A DNA stretch of 64,000 nucleotides from Apostichopus japonicus (GCF_037975245.1 NC_092564.1:16386984-16450983); one strand, 5' to 3'. Positions 24,349 through 36,779 are shown, counted from the first letter of the stretch. The notes: generated by a model not told the origin, from the letters alone. Translations and numbers: made by a program.

Positions 24349-24728
24349 CAGTGGCGGAGCTAGGGGTATTGGTCAGGAGGGGTGGGAATGGTCTGTAGGG
24401 GCGCTTTCGACACATATATCTAAGCGGAGCGCCACCACTGGTTGGCGCGTAGCGCACAGACAAATTTTGAGTAAAGATACTCCCTAGATCGCCGGAAATG
24501 ACCCTTTCAGGGCCTGGCTAATTTGCAGATAAACGAAGAATAGGGTGTCATCGCCAAATTACACCAACAAAATGTGAGAAATGTCAATAAGTAGATGAGA
24601 GCGCAATAAAAAAGTCAATAATCTAGAATAAGTTAAAAGTGGTAAAGAGCTGAAAAAGGCGCCAGCAGTCCATTTGAGTCCGTCAGGGGGCTCATCCGCC
24701 CCCTGACCGTATGGACGCTCCGCCACTG
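24349..24728. mobile_element. hAT-like MITE, CAGTGGCGGAGC ends
   Basis: 380 bp with perfect 12 bp terminal inverted repeats CAGTGGCGGAGC/GCTCCGCCACTG and a perfect 8 bp target duplication CGCGGCGG (24341-24348 and 24729-24736). The 8 bp duplication is diagnostic of hAT-type transposition. It is non-autonomous and inserted within element A; the same family recurs at 30415-30809. The empty site is visible in the inverted copy of element A near 40850. Confidence 0.9.
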
Positions 24729-25669
24729 CGCGGCGGGGGTGCAGCCCCTAATTCGCCATTACTAATGTAAAAGGAACTTTTGACATTGGACCTCCATGCT
24801 TTTCATACATCTACATGAGACATGTCGTTGTTTACATTAGCATCCCGCGGTATACTGCGCAATTTGAAGGGACCGTACGGTACATGATGGCATGCGATGT
24901 AATAACCGATGCTTGCTCATATGATATTGACATTGACACGTTGAACGCGCGCTTCGCGCGCGAAAATTTTTGGTTATTTTTTCAGGCAAGTCGGACAGTT
25001 TTGAGGATTTTCATCCTGGAACGCCATTTTCATGCTCACTGATATGATGTGATATCTGCTGTTTGCGTTACAAATTCGAACAGGCGCGTAGCGAGGAATT
25101 TGCCAGGGACGGGCGAAGCCTGTAGGCAAATTATCTAAGCGTAGCGCCACCATAGGTTGGCGCGAAGCGTACAAGAAAATTTTGGCCGAAAATGCCTCCC
25201 AGATCGCTGGAAATGGCACTACCCAGGACCATTTGTTAGCGCGAAGCGTACAAGCAAATTTTGGCCGAAAATGTCTCCCAGATCGCTGGAAATGACACTT
25301 CCCAGGCCTTGTAAGTTGCATCTAAGCACTTTCTATTTTGAAATTACTTAGCGATATCATTTAAAAAAATGCTGAATGGGGGGGGGCGGTCGCCCCCATC
25401 CCAAAATGCGTCATGTTCCCCGACGACACGGTCGAGTTCGAGACCAGCCACAGTTGGTTTCATAGCACAATTCTACACACGCGTTATGATAGACCATATA
25501 TAGTATATATATAGATCATTAGTGAGAGAGGAAAATGGAAACGTCAAAAAATGGAGTTGTCGGTGTAAGGGGTAGGGTGAGGCACACTTTTACGAAATCA
25601 TTGATCCGTCACTGGCTATCCTTCAGCGCTGTAATGATGTCACTGTTCCTCTTTCTCATCCCGGTGTCT

Positions 25670-25806
25670 TCGCGTTTTTCTTTTACTCCCTCCTCTTCTC
25701 CTTCTTCTCTCTTTCTTCTTTTTCTTTTCCCTTCCTTCCTCTCCTCCTCCTCTTTTTCCCCTCTTTTTTCCCTTTTTCTTCTCTTTTTTTTCTCTCCTCT
25801 TTTTCT
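25670..25806. repeat. long pyrimidine tract
   Basis: Almost pure C/T on the plus strand for about 135 nt, at the inner side of element A's right end. Its reverse complement, a purine tract, is at about 39641-39790 in the inverted copy. Lysine/arginine- or serine/phenylalanine-rich translations are artefacts. Confidence 0.85.
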
Positions 25807-25855
25807 TACCCGGGGGGCGCGCGCCCCCAACGCCCCCCCCCTGGATACGCACCTG

Positions 25856-28535
25856 TATATTATACCCAACACGGTAACTGGACCAGTTGTCAAGTGAAAA
25901 TGAAGCCTGCAGTGTTAAGATTCTGTTTTGTTAGCTGATCCAAGGGGAAACGGTATGTCCTATTGTAGCTGCCCTCTATACCGTAAGTATTTTTAAGGAG
26001 CTAAAAGTAGTACTTACCTCAGTAAAATATAGACTTCAGATCCATCATGACAAATGTCGTCAGTATGTTGAAGGATACTTTTTTCACAATTGTCAATCAT
26101 AATACCGTTTTTATGAAAGTTTAGCACTTAGTTTTCTACTCAAAACCCTCGACACATAATAGCAATGTGTGGACTTAACGGGCAACACCACTGTCTAGCC
26201 CCCCCCCTTCCCACACCCCTTCCCCCAACACTAAAGATGGGGAAATCATGAGACGAAAAACTATTACAACAAACGCTATAGCCGTATATGCTGAATGTAA
26301 ATTTCGGACCGCAGGAGAAAAAAGATCCTCATTGGGAATTGTAAAGATTAACAGTGTTGAACTCAAATTGCCAAGAAAACTTGATTTATATCAACAATAC
26401 GCCGAATAACTTCACCAATAAATCGGCCTTCAATAAATCAGGTTTGATTTGGGCCCGGATCAGCTTTTCATACTGAATACACGTTTGATTCTTGAGGCCA
26501 AAGCTTTGGTGATACTTTTAAAGTCTTCATTAAAAGACTGTACAGTATTAAAAACGATATTTGGGGGGGGGGGGGTAATTTAGGGTACGATCTTTGTCAG
26601 GGTTTTGACAGAAGGGTGATTTTACTACTTCGGGACTGTCCATGAGACAGATTTCCACGATTGTAAGCATACTTTTAGAGAATCGGTGACCAGTTTGCCA
26701 CAACTGGACCCTCGAAACGTATAACAAATTTTCGATAGAATTTCACGACCTGGATTCTTATTATTCATGAAGGACAGTACAACAGTTCTGACACTATAGA
26801 CAGTGTCCGGATGTGAATTACCGAGTGAGGCAGGTAGGGGCTGGGAGAGGGGGTAATGAAAACGTTGGCAGTTATCACAGCTACAAGATACCGGTAACTG
26901 CTTTCAAAACGGGACCAGACTTATACTTCGGATTGACCCAAGTGCTGCGTTGACTGGCTTCGACACTTAACTTCCATAACAATGTATACTTCTTCATGGT
27001 ATCTTGACTAGGTAAGTTTCATGAGAATTTGATCTGAATTAGGATATCAGATATCTCATAACTTACCTTAGATATTTGATCCTGAAGTGATAAACCTTCA
27101 CAACTTTAAAGTAAAAACTCCAAACATTTGATATGGTTTTAAATGTCATTGATATAACATGAAAACGCATCTAAACGATTTTTTTTAAAATCGAAAATAT
27201 TCTTTGATTTACTCACAAACACACTTTCATGTGGTTGTAAAATCCCACAGGATGTCTTCTTTGGAGTATTTACAATCGAACTTATCAGAATTATATTAGA
27301 TAGTTACAACAGAAACTGGCTGACCAATCGCAAAATGTACTTAAATGATTAGGATGTTAGCTATCGGATATATTAATTATCTTATTTCGTCAATGATTTC
27401 TTAAAGATCCTGCGCCTCTCAGTGGGTCCATTTGTTCCCTCCTCGTGAGACCCCAGTTTCCAAGCAGCTCCACTTGGAAGCATTATGTTTCTGAACTTGT
27501 TATTCTGAATTACATAATGCCATATCTGCAAATTGCTTTCTAAGAATGTAGTTTTCTGTTGCATATATATGACATATATTTCTGGAAAATCCTGTGGTAA
27601 AGCATAATTTTACTTTTACTCTCATCCACTGTTAGACCGTACTATGTATATGTGTTTGCTCTACAACAAACGCGTTGCATACGACTACGATATATGCGTA
27701 AGCTAAAACATTCTCGAATTCAGTTTCAGATATCTTGAATTAAGTTAAAGATATATGAGCTCTGATTTCAGATATATGAATCATTACTTCAGATATCTCC
27801 ATGCCTATACCCTTACTTCGGAGATCTCAACTAATAGAACTGAAGTACTGATAATCTTAATTGTTAAATTTAAAATCCTAATTTAATTTTGAAATGGTCT
27901 ACATTTATTAATTTTGTGATTCTATAAAACCGAAGATTTTTTCATAACTAATATAGAAAAGTGTTCACGTTAGTTTGTGTGTCATTATCATTATGCCAGT
28001 ATGTGTATCTATAGTATTTATCGCAGACTGTATAATTATTATTTACCATTATCTGTATATATCATTAGTATGTAACCTATTCTGCATATCATTAATATTT
28101 ACAGTCAACGTGTCTTTCATGTTGACTTCATATTGACTATATGAGTATCATAACATTGTTTACCGTGGATTATATCATTAACCGCTTCCTGTTTATCACC
28201 TTATTTTACCCTTGTGGCCTGCATGATTAATATTTACGCTATTTTGTGTATCATTAATGTTAACACTACCTTGTACATGTATCAGTAATATTTACCGCTG
28301 TCTGTTGTATCACTTCTAGCCTACTAGTTTCTGTGCAACATTACAGTTACTACCTACCCGATTCGGTGTATCGTTTACATATTTATTCATAGCGGCGTAT
28401 AATTCAAGATGAGCGCCCTTCTGCTTCGCGGTGCTTCGAGTCCTCAAACTCCTCCCCTCTCTATATTTTATGACTTATATTGTGACTGGCTAGTCTTGTA
28501 TCAGTCGTTTGTAATACGAAGAAACGATGAGAACA
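25856..28535. other. non-coding, no gene supported
   Basis: AT-rich. Several scattered AGATATCT-type motifs occur at 27040-27830. Donor-like sites on the minus strand at about 26019 and 27064 could pair with nearby acceptors to give 16 and 15 nt segments, but these are not frame-compatible with the array gene (16 nt; or a TAA in phase 1) and are not called. Confidence 0.4.
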
Positions 28536-28733
28536 GTCCGAGTCACTCCAAGATTAATGTATGTCGTCCAGGTACGGAGTTGTTGACAATTCATAATCAT
28601 GTGGACGTTAAATATGAATCTAAGAGACTGACTTCGGTCAGCCTGCGGCTTTGATAAGCCAATGATGGCTTCTTCGCGAGTTCCTGCTTGCAGGAGGATG
28701 TAAAATACATACATACATACACACATACAAGAA
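28536..28733 (+). mobile_element. SINE body, 5'-truncated copy
   Basis: Matches the body of the SINE at 2107-2321 from CGAGTCACTCCAAGATTAAT to CTTCTTCGCG, then ends in an ATAC-rich tail. The tRNA-like head with the A and B boxes is missing, so this copy cannot be transcribed from its own promoter. Confidence 0.8.
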
Positions 28734-29400
28734 CAAAAGAAGACATTGTTCGTGATTTGTGATGCTTAGTTTATCCGACTTATGAAGTAACACAAATAAC
28801 TACGGTACAAACAGACAAGGTATTAATAAAGTGGCGATAAAGAAGACGTACAGATAATTTCAATTTCAATTTCAATTTCATCTTCAACTTCAACATCAAC
28901 ATCAACATCAACTTCAACTTCAAATTCAATTTCAATTTCAATGCCAATTTCAATTTCCATGTCAATGTCAATTTCAATTACTATTTCAATTTCAATTACT
29001 ATTCCTATTTCAATTTCAATTTCAATTACTATTTCAATTTTTATTTCTATGCTTCCTTTACTAAATCATGATAATTTCGATGATCTAAAATACACACATA
29101 CATACACACATACACCCATACAAGAACAAAAGAAGACATTGTTCGTGATTTGTGATGCTTAGTTTATCCGACTTATGAAGTAACACAAATAACTACGGTA
29201 CAAACAGACAAGGTATTAATAAAGTTGCGATAAAGAAGACGTACAGTTAATTTCAATTTCAATGTCAATTTCAACTTCAATTTCAATTTCAATTTCAATT
29301 TCAATTTCTATTTCCATGTCAATGTCAATTTCAATTTCGATTTCAATTACTATTACAATTTCAATTACTTATTCAATTATTATTTCTATACTACATTACT
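28728..29400. repeat. tandem duplication containing (TTCAAT)n hexamer arrays
   Basis: A segment starting CAAGAACAAAAGAAGACATT at 28728 is repeated from 29121, offset 393 bp. It includes TTTATCCGACTTATGAAGTA and GGCGATAAAGAAGACGTACA (TTGCG in copy 2). Each copy leads into an array of TTCAAT-type hexamers (about 28858-29043 and 29246-29380) with TTCAAC, ATCAAC, GTCAAT and ACTATT variants. Leu/Lys- or Ser/Ile-rich frames across it are artefacts. Confidence 0.85.
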
Positions 29401-29616
29401 ACATCATGATAATTTCGATGATTGTAAGTTAAATCTAAGTTTCCATTCGATGTGGTATGCACCGGCTGTTGTAATTCAGAGTGAAGCCGGCTGTTTGGTC
29501 AGTCACTATCATAACATGAAAGACATAAAACAAAAACGTTGCACTGATAACCACACTTTTATGCTCCTGTAACACTAAAATATAATGTGATGGCGGATGG
29601 GACAGGATGTGAGAAT

Positions 29617-29668
29617 GATGGGGGTGGGGGAGGGGGTGGGGGAGGGGTGGGGGAGGGGTGGGGGTCGA
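29617..29668 (+). repeat. G-rich tract with quadruplex potential
   Basis: Consecutive GGGGG/GGGG runs separated by single T or A over about 50 nt, giving more than four G-runs suitable for intramolecular G-quadruplex formation on the plus strand. Confidence 0.8.
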
Positions 29669-30096
29669 TCAAAATAAGTCAGTAGACCAGAGAGAAAGTT
29701 TCAGAAAACTAAGTTAATTATAGGAAGAAACAAATATAAGCAAAAACAAAAACACCAGAATCTAGTATTTGTTTGCAAATTCGGGATGGTCAAAAGAAAA
29801 CGGATGATAATTAGGGTACTGTGCCTCTATGCTGCACCTCCCTGTGTGACTTGATACAAGTATGTGTTAGTGAGCCATCCTTGGTGCAGACGAGGCCTTT
29901 TCGGTCACAGAGAAATTAAATCGGAAACGTCTTTGTCTTCTATATCCAGATAATCTAACTCAAATTTGCTATATGCAATTTAAAGGCATTGAAGACTCGC
30001 CCCAAACCGCACGCGGCCATCTGAAAAAGTTAACTTCCCGTTGCTTGCAAGTGACGTTTTGTTCGTGTCGCTACAAAATGCAGACAGTAATGAAAC

Positions 30097-31178
30097 CAGG
30101 CGCGGCGGAACGGAAAAATTATTGGGGGGGCTAATGTGTGGAGACTATCTAAGCGGAGCGCCATCATCGGTTGGCGCGGAGCGTACAAGAAAATTTTGGG
30201 TTTTTTTCAAACCCCCAGATGGCCGGAAACGGCACTTCCCGAGTGTTTTATGCTGCGAATACCTAGCCCTAAAATATGGGTCTCAAGCCTGCAATTTCTC
30301 AGATTGCACGAGAAAGTCTGTAAAAACATTGTAATATTCATATTCGATGGTGTTTTAAGAGTGTAGCTATCACTCGTAGTGTACTCGCAAAGACGTTTTT
30401 GAGTGTAATAAGGGCAGTGGCGGAGCTAGGGGTATTGGTCGGGGTGGGGCAAGAATGGTCTGTAGGGCGCTTTCGACACTATCTAAGCGGAGCGCCACCA
30501 CAGGTTGGCGCGGAGCGTACAGAAATTTTTTGAGTAAAGATACTCTATAGATTGCAGGAAATGACCCTTTCCGAGCCTTGCTAATTTGCAGATTAACGGA
30601 GAATAAATAGGTGTCGTCGCCATTTTGTCGGAAAATTACACCAACAGAATATGACAAATGTCAATAGGTAGATGAGAGCGCAATAAAATAGTCAATAATC
30701 GCGAATAAGTAAAAAGTAGTGAAAAGCTGAAAAGGGCGCCAGCAGTCCATTTGAGTCCGTCAGGGTGAGGGGGCATCCGCCCCCTGACTGTATGGACGCT
30801 CCGCCACTGAGTAAGGGATGTTGGAGAACTGGCTGAAATGAGGCAAGTCATTGTCCTAAGACGAAGTTGTGTTGCGCTTACCGGTACTCACACTCACTGC
30901 TTCCACTTTTCACGGGGCGTGAAGACGCGGTTTGGGTGACAATGTGGTCTATAGCCAGGGGACGGGCCGAGGGTCCCCCCAGCATTTACTAAAATTATTA
31001 CACCTATATAGTATAAGTGTGCATCGGACAGATGGACAAGTATGCATTGAAAAATGGGCAGATGCACGTTTCGGAGCCTTGGTAAATATTGGGGGGCTTA
31101 TCATGCATTTGCCCCCTCAACTTTTTCATTGGGGGCTGAGCCCCCCCAAGCCCCCCCCCCCCGGTTCCGCCGCCACTG
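30097..31178. mobile_element. hAT-like element nested in the TTAA MITE (1082 bp)
   Basis: Left end CAGGCGCGGCGGAAC; right end GTTCCGCCGCCACTG, its imperfect inverted complement. The 8 bp target duplication AATGAAAC is at 30089-30096 and 31179-31186. The uninterrupted MITE at 54743-55097 has AATGAAAC once, at exactly the same offset (113 bp from its end), so the empty site is known. No transposase frame. It contains the GGAGCGCCATCATCGGTTGG module. Confidence 0.9.
30415..30809. mobile_element. hAT-like MITE, CAGTGGCGGAGC ends, doubly nested
   Basis: 395 bp, with the same 12 bp inverted repeats as the element at 24349-24728 and near-identical internal sequence (for example GGGCGCCAGCAGTCCATTTG). 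Target duplications AATAAGGG (30407-30414) and AGTAAGGG (30810-30817) differ at one position, as expected after some ageing. It sits inside the hAT-like element at 30097-31178. Confidence 0.88.
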
Positions 31179-31774
31179 AATGAAACGTGATACCTTGTTA
31201 TCTTTTATCTAGACCTGAGATGTCCATCGCTGCTATATGTGTGGGTATTGACCGTAGCTGCATGTACTGTCTGTGAAATAGTGTCTAATTACCGACGGTA
31301 TAGCAAGCTGTGTGTGTATTTTGTGGGATCGATGGTAGTGTCTAACACTTCTGTAACACCTCATTCGAAACTAGGTCAGATTACCGGCGTGAGACGTTTC
31401 TTTGTGCGCGAGTCTTCACACCCTTTAAATTAACGTCGTATACGGAAACACCTTTAGAATTTAGAATTGATACACGATTAAGAACACGTCAAACTAACCA
31501 ACCATGGATGGTACGTTCTCTGTGTAATGTATGGGAAGTATTTAAGGAATTTTTCGTCCTGTGGACGACCTGTATAATTGAAATTAAGTTCTACGGACTG
31601 CAAATTTGTTCCGAAAAAAGAATGGGTTAATGTAACGGCATAGCGACATTACAATTGCATGTGTGGTAATTTTTGGCACACATTTTCATACAGCCCTCGC
31701 CTTACGGTCTTTTCATTTCATGTAAAAGTCTTCCAATTTACTCTTAGTCATCAGATAGTAATGAAATGTCTTAC

Positions 31775-31782
31775 CGGGTGCG
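31775..31782 (-). CDS. oldest array unit, 8 nt putative micro-exon
   Basis: TCCATAAG|CGCACCCG|GTAAGACATTT on the minus strand. The donor matches the array, but the segment is 8 nt and would shift the frame, so this unit may be decayed or use another acceptor. Confidence 0.25.
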
Positions 31783-32759
31783 CTTATGGACACAAAACCA
31801 TAGGGAAAAGAGGATAACGTAAAATAAGACCGTTATTGTGTACTTTATACAACATATATCTTTTTTAAAGTAGTTATTATGCGAGATCAGAGTATATTGT
31901 TATGATTACAGCTATTCATCAATCAGCCATTCATTCAATGCAAAACATTAAATGACGGTGGTGCATATTCGCCGTCGCAGTAAATTCACGTAGCAACCGT
32001 AAACTTGTACTCGTTTTTTCGCAAGTTGTTTGAAAAGGTTCATTAATTATTGATATACATATTCAAAACTAGTTCATCTTATCATTCCATGAAGAGAATT
32101 CCACCGTTGGATATTTATTGACTAAGTGTGTAACTAAATTTTAAAGAAAATTCTTTCTTATATTGTTGCAATTCGCTATGCACTATATGAAATATTTCTG
32201 TCATTGATGAAACATCATGCCAACATGTCTTCAAAAGCAGTTGGAAAAGTTTACGTTTGACACATTAATTTTAAAAATTTTAAGAAATGGTTAATGTAAT
32301 TGTACAGTCAGACAATACAACAGACAGCCAACGAAACTAACATACTAACAAAGACAAGACGGCAATCCCCGGAGATGCAAATGAATTGCATTATTTAAAC
32401 TCCATCATCTGTAACTTCACGTTTGTCAACCACGTTTCTTTTTATATTTATAAGGGTTGTATTACGTTGGGCGATCGAATAGATGATATTTATATATCTG
32501 CTGACAAACAATTCTGTAATATTTCAACTTGTGCCTGCACAATGCACTATTACAGTTTTACCTGTAAAGCACGTGTACTTGTGTAATTGTGGTACTATAT
32601 GATTTTGAAAGATATACGCATTTCAACGCCCATCGAGCGTATCCGATGTGGATATATATGCAATGCAGCATCAACGTACATAATGGTTTAAATATTTCTA
32701 CTTGTATCTACTGATATAGTTTTACTCTAAGTCTTAACAAGTAAAATACGCTATCTTAC

Positions 32760-32771
32760 CTTTACATAAGT
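32760..32771 (-). CDS. diverged array unit, 12 nt putative micro-exon
   Basis: A pyrimidine tract ending ATACACTTAG, then ACTTATGTAAAG, then GTAAGATAG. Canonical acceptor. Twelve nt, four codons' worth; open in phase 1 (full codons TTA, TGT, AAA). A long (TCC)n tract lies just upstream on this strand. Confidence 0.4.
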
Positions 32772-32811
32772 CTAAGTGTATTGGAAGCAAAAGTAGAAAA
32801 GAAGAACTTAG

Positions 32812-32901
32812 AGGAGGCGGTGGAGGAAGAGGAGGAGGAGGAGGAGGAGGAGGAGGAGGAGGAGGAGGAGGAGGAGGAGGAGGAGGAGGAGGAGGAGGAG
32901 A
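32812..32901. repeat. (GGA)n trinucleotide repeat
   Basis: About 25 GGA triplets on the plus strand, (TCC)n on the minus strand. Proline-rich translations are artefacts; it lies in an intron of the putative array gene. Confidence 0.95.
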
Positions 32902-35510
32902 TGAAAATGAAAAAGGAATGGGGAAGGGGTAGGCGAAAGCATGAGCGGTCTGAAAGTTAGTAGCGCCCCCATTTGAGCCAGTCATTGATTTTGATTATGT
33001 ATATAAAAAATACAGGGTTTTTATAAATTTATAAAAGTATACATAGACCTATGTATTGATAAAATTATAAACGTATATTAGTTTACTAGGTATACTAGTT
33101 ATTACAGAACTTATATAACTTGAAGCCGGATGTACCAGACAATAAGTTATATAATGAAAATTACTGCATCAGTCCACAAAAGTAACTCAATAAAAAAGAA
33201 AAGAGGACGAATGAGCGGTGGCTAATCCCCAAAATGCGCTAACTAAGCAAAAAAGACTTAAGCGGTATTTAAAGAAATGGATATTTTTAGCTTGTTTCAT
33301 ATTCCGTAGGTACCGAGACAAGCATTTCTAACAAAAAGAAGAAGATGAAAAAGAGCGGCAATAGATTGCAGTAGCTTGAAAATCTGGAGGATTTGCAGGA
33401 CGCGTGATGAGTTCTTACACGCAAGAGCTATATATTCATATATATTACGAATTGAAATTATGTCATATTTAAGTTTGTTTTAAGATGCCGTGTAGATAAT
33501 GTGATTAGACAGGCACTCGGTGCAAACTGAACGGAAACGTTGGCATGTATTGTATTACACGGATTTGGCGTCAACATACTAGTGGGGTTAGGCTCAGTTT
33601 GGATATTGTACGTCGTGTATTTGGATGAATTCACATGTGATTACATAATTTTGCTGTAGACCTGCTTGATAAGGCTGTTTTTTTTTATATTAAATGTTCA
33701 ACGTATTACCCAATCAAGGATACTTCACTGCAAAGGTTCTTAGGAGATGCTATCAAGTGGTCACACTGGGCAGATAAACTGAACTTGACTATATGAACAC
33801 TGCAGTCTTTCGTTATGGCATCTTGCCAACTTTCTATCTTGTCATACTACCCAAACAGCAATCTAAAGTTTTAAAAGATTGGTTTGCAATAAGGGTTCGG
33901 TCTGTGACGCTAAACATTCTCTATCATATTTCGAGAACTACATCTAATCCTGTGAATAAGTGTGTCCGTCCCTCATAATATCGTTTACATGCATATCCTA
34001 TCCACCTAGCATAATTTATCACTGAATGATGTATAGTATATGGCAATTTTGTCTTTGATGTATTCTAGTGACGTATTAAGGCATAACCCCAAAACTTCAG
34101 GAATCCACAAAATGAGATGGCAGCCATAATTTCAAAGTTAGTTAGTGAAATTTGTTTGCGGGAAATGTCCAAAATGTAGGCTTTATACCACGGAACAATT
34201 GAGAAAACAACAGTGAAAATCAATTGCGGATACGTTCGGCTCGCGTGTTCCCCTGATACAATCCGTTGGACAACGAAAAAAGGAATATTGCCCTATCTTC
34301 ACATGCCTTTTGAAGTTAATCACTCCCTGCAAACAGAAACGCAAATGATTCAATGACATTCTTCGTGTTGACTTAACATGGAAGTATAGGTGACTATACA
34401 GGCTATTAGCAAAATACGGGTCGAGCCTTTCTGTCTCGGTTTACGCTGTCGCTCTCAGATTTGTTCCAAACACAGCAGCGCGTGAAACCAAACGTTCAAG
34501 CGGAACATGTGTCCTGTAGATGGATAACAGTGGAAATAATAAGATTCATGTATTCCAACCATTCTTCGCATTTCACTGAAAACTCTCACACTCAACACAC
34601 GTATTATATCCAAACTGGGCATAAACTGAATGGTATGTCGACGCCAAGCAAACCATCTAAACCATCTTTAAAAAAATATGTGGACAGCCTTTTGCGTTAC
34701 AACTGTTGTACTAATCACACAAATCCTCCATATTTGAAAGCTATTGTCGTTGCAAGTTTACAAATACTTGTCTCTGTATGAAAGAAGCTCTCCATTTCTT
34801 TAAATATCGCCTAAATCTTATTGGTCCGACAATTTTCATTATTTTATTAATTGTCTGGCTATCAGTTCTATAATACTAATAAAAAAAACTTATACTTTTA
34901 TCAATAAATAAATACCTAGGCCTTTAAAATAAAAACCTATATGTATTTTCACACTATGTATTATATATTATGTTTTATATACATAATCAAACTCAATGAT
35001 TGACTCAAATGGGGGGCGCTACTAACTTTCGGTTCTACTTTCACTACATATGTTGTAACGCTGATATTATGTCTATTCAAATAAGTGTAAACATATTCTG
35101 AAGCAGTCGCTTAAAACAAGATCATTTATAATTGAATTCTTTATGAAAATCGAATGGGTTTGGTGAAGTTTGAACAAGATGTATAAACTTTGATGACCAT
35201 ATCTCGTAAACACCAATGTTACAAATTAATGACAGTAGACCCTATGTTCCGCATTTACATGACTAAACGAAGTTTACCTTTCAATTAACCTAATATGATC
35301 ATCTATAATTAGGCTATGTGATTTTTGTGAGGTCGGTTTTCCTTTCGAACATTTGTAACGCGCCTTCTTTGGATTACAAAAAAAAAGACTTTACAATTAC
35401 TGTTCTTTAGATTTGAAAATTATAGGTTCTTTGTGCCTCCCTACACTTCACATCAATGCCTGTACAAGCAGATATTGCTATAAATTAAAATTTGAAATGA
35501 AAAGTCTTAC
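32902..35510. other. non-coding between array units
   Basis: Intronic or intergenic AT-rich sequence. Plus-strand open frames at 33793-33978 and 34461-34781 show no recognisable motif or splice context. The octamer-rich TTGAGCCAGTCATTGATTTT at 32975 and its near reverse complement at 35000 (AATGATTGACTCAAATGGGG) suggest an old element of about 2.1 kb with inverted ends here. Confidence 0.4.
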
Positions 35511-35516
35511 CAACTC
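35511..35516 (-). CDS. diverged array unit, micro-exon GAGTTG
   Basis: TACTTTCTCTATAG|GAGTTG|GTAAGACTTTT. A canonical TAG acceptor and the array-type donor flank exactly 6 nt even though the rest of the unit has diverged. Retention of both splice sites and the length in an old copy is good evidence for function. Confidence 0.5.
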
Positions 35517-35997
35517 CTATAGAGAAAGTACAATTAAAATATTGTAAAGATAAAAGAAGGAGGAGAGGATGACCGTCACCTGAACTAAACTGCGTTACTC
35601 AAATGCACTACTTTGTGTTACAAACACTTTCTAGGTAATGTAGTAAAGTTGGTGCACTTTTATTACCACCCACATCATGATATAGCCTACGACACGAGAG
35701 TTCTAGATGGAGCTGTAGAAGTATAGGCTAAACTTCATTGGCTGTCGCAATGCTACAATCCGTTGTTATTTCTAAACAGTGCAAGGTTAAATGAGCTTTG
35801 TGCAAATTTAATTATCCATCAAACTACAGTGTGTATATTACTCGGCATATATTTTTCATCATTATAAGTTTTTGAGCCATGTAAACATAGATAACTATTC
35901 TTTCTGACATTCTATCACACGCCCAGAAACCTCCTTTGCATGCATTAGTAAACTTTATTTAAAATTTAAGTCTTAAACTCGAAATAGATTGCCTCAC

Positions 35998-36009
35998 CAT
36001 TCTTCAAGG
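35998..36009 (-). CDS. diverged array unit, 12 nt putative micro-exon
   Basis: TTTCTAAAAG|CCTTGAAGAATG|GTGAGGC. The intron after it is recognisably related to the array (compare AAGTCTTAAACTCGAAATAG on the plus strand with AAGTCTTCAAATTGAAATAA). The donor has changed to GTGAGG. Twelve nt, open in phase 1 but with TGA in phase 0. Confidence 0.38.
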
Positions 36010-36779
36010 CTTTTAGAAACAACAGAAAATGAAGAAGATGGAATTGGAGGCAAAGGAGATAAAAGGAGGAAGAGGAGAAGGAGCAGAAAGAGATTAAGAG
36101 ATTAACATATTGTTAAAATAAATCAAAATAAATGTACATCTGTCGGTTAAAGTAATGAAAGTGGGAGAACCTGTTTTTATTTTATCGTTACAGCCATATA
36201 AATTTTAACTATACAACTACTGTATAATGAAGACGATATGATGAAACGCAAATCGATCAAATTGTTTGATATGCTGGAACCGTGAAAAACAGTAAAGACT
36301 TATTAGGAACGGTTATTTTATTTCGTTAACGTCTTTTCTTAATATCAGTCCTATCTACGTTCTTCTACAGTAATCTAGAAACTTGATAATAACAAAGTTT
36401 CATCCTTTAAGAAGTCGAAATTTTAAGGAATCTGATATCCTGAGTCACATGATTGTTATGATGTCACTTTATCGTTGTATATTTCTTAAGTGACATCACT
36501 TTAGATCAAGGAACCTAGACTGTATCATTGGCGTACTCTAGATTTTGACAATGCAGAGTTCTTTGTACGTGTTTGTTAATACTGAAATTTGAAGTGAATT
36601 AATTTCCTGCTATTCCGACTATAAAGGGCATCCATTTGTTTTATTAACCCGTAGCTAGCATATGCTAAGACAGAGACACTACCAGATCAGAACATGGACA
36701 TATTAGAAAAAGCGACTACGCCGAAGTACGGTATATCGACTACCTTACAACTAACTATAAGCCCGACTCCTTAAAGGGA

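Larger units (their letters stand above)
23654..25855 (+). mobile_element. composite hAT-like element A, copy 1 (2.2 kb, non-coding)
   Basis: It starts CAGGCGCGTATCCAGGATTT and ends with the near inverted repeat ...CCTGGATACGCACCTG. The CAG/CTG ends are hAT-like. It lacks a transposase frame. Inside are G/C homopolymers, the recurring GGAGCGCCACCAT..GGTTGGCGC module (about 23706, 24426, 25143), a palindrome of CGCGCGCTTCGCGCGCG near 24947 and a long pyrimidine tract at 25670-25805. A second copy lies inverted at 39598-41553. The AT-rich flanks do not show a clean target duplication. This copy carries a MITE at 24349-24728 that the other copy lacks. Confidence 0.75.
29984..31424. mobile_element. 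TTAA-flanked MITE, interrupted by two nested elements
   Basis: Ends AGG(C/T)ATTGA(A/G)GACT and AGTC(T/C)(T/C)CACACCCT form inverted repeats and are flanked on both sides by TTAA (29980-29983 and 31425-31428), the target duplication of piggyBac- and Kolobok-type elements. Without the inserted hAT-like element it measures about 351 bp, matching the intact 355 bp copy at 54743-55097. Non-coding. Confidence 0.85.

Noticed and set aside
25535-25897. Ser/Phe/Leu-rich and Lys/Arg/Glu-rich frames (also 39463-39837)
   Set aside because: They are translations of the polypyrimidine/polypurine tract of element A, present in both copies.
26015-27085. Minus-strand micro-exon candidates near 26019 and 27064
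   Set aside because: Lengths or phase do not fit the array gene (16 nt; 15 nt with TAA in phase 1) and the flanks lack similarity to array introns.
32734-32985. Polyproline frame
   Set aside because: Translation of a (TCC)n triplet repeat.
34461-34781. Plus-strand frame of 106 codons
   Set aside because: No motif, composition like surrounding intron, and it lies opposite the array gene's introns.
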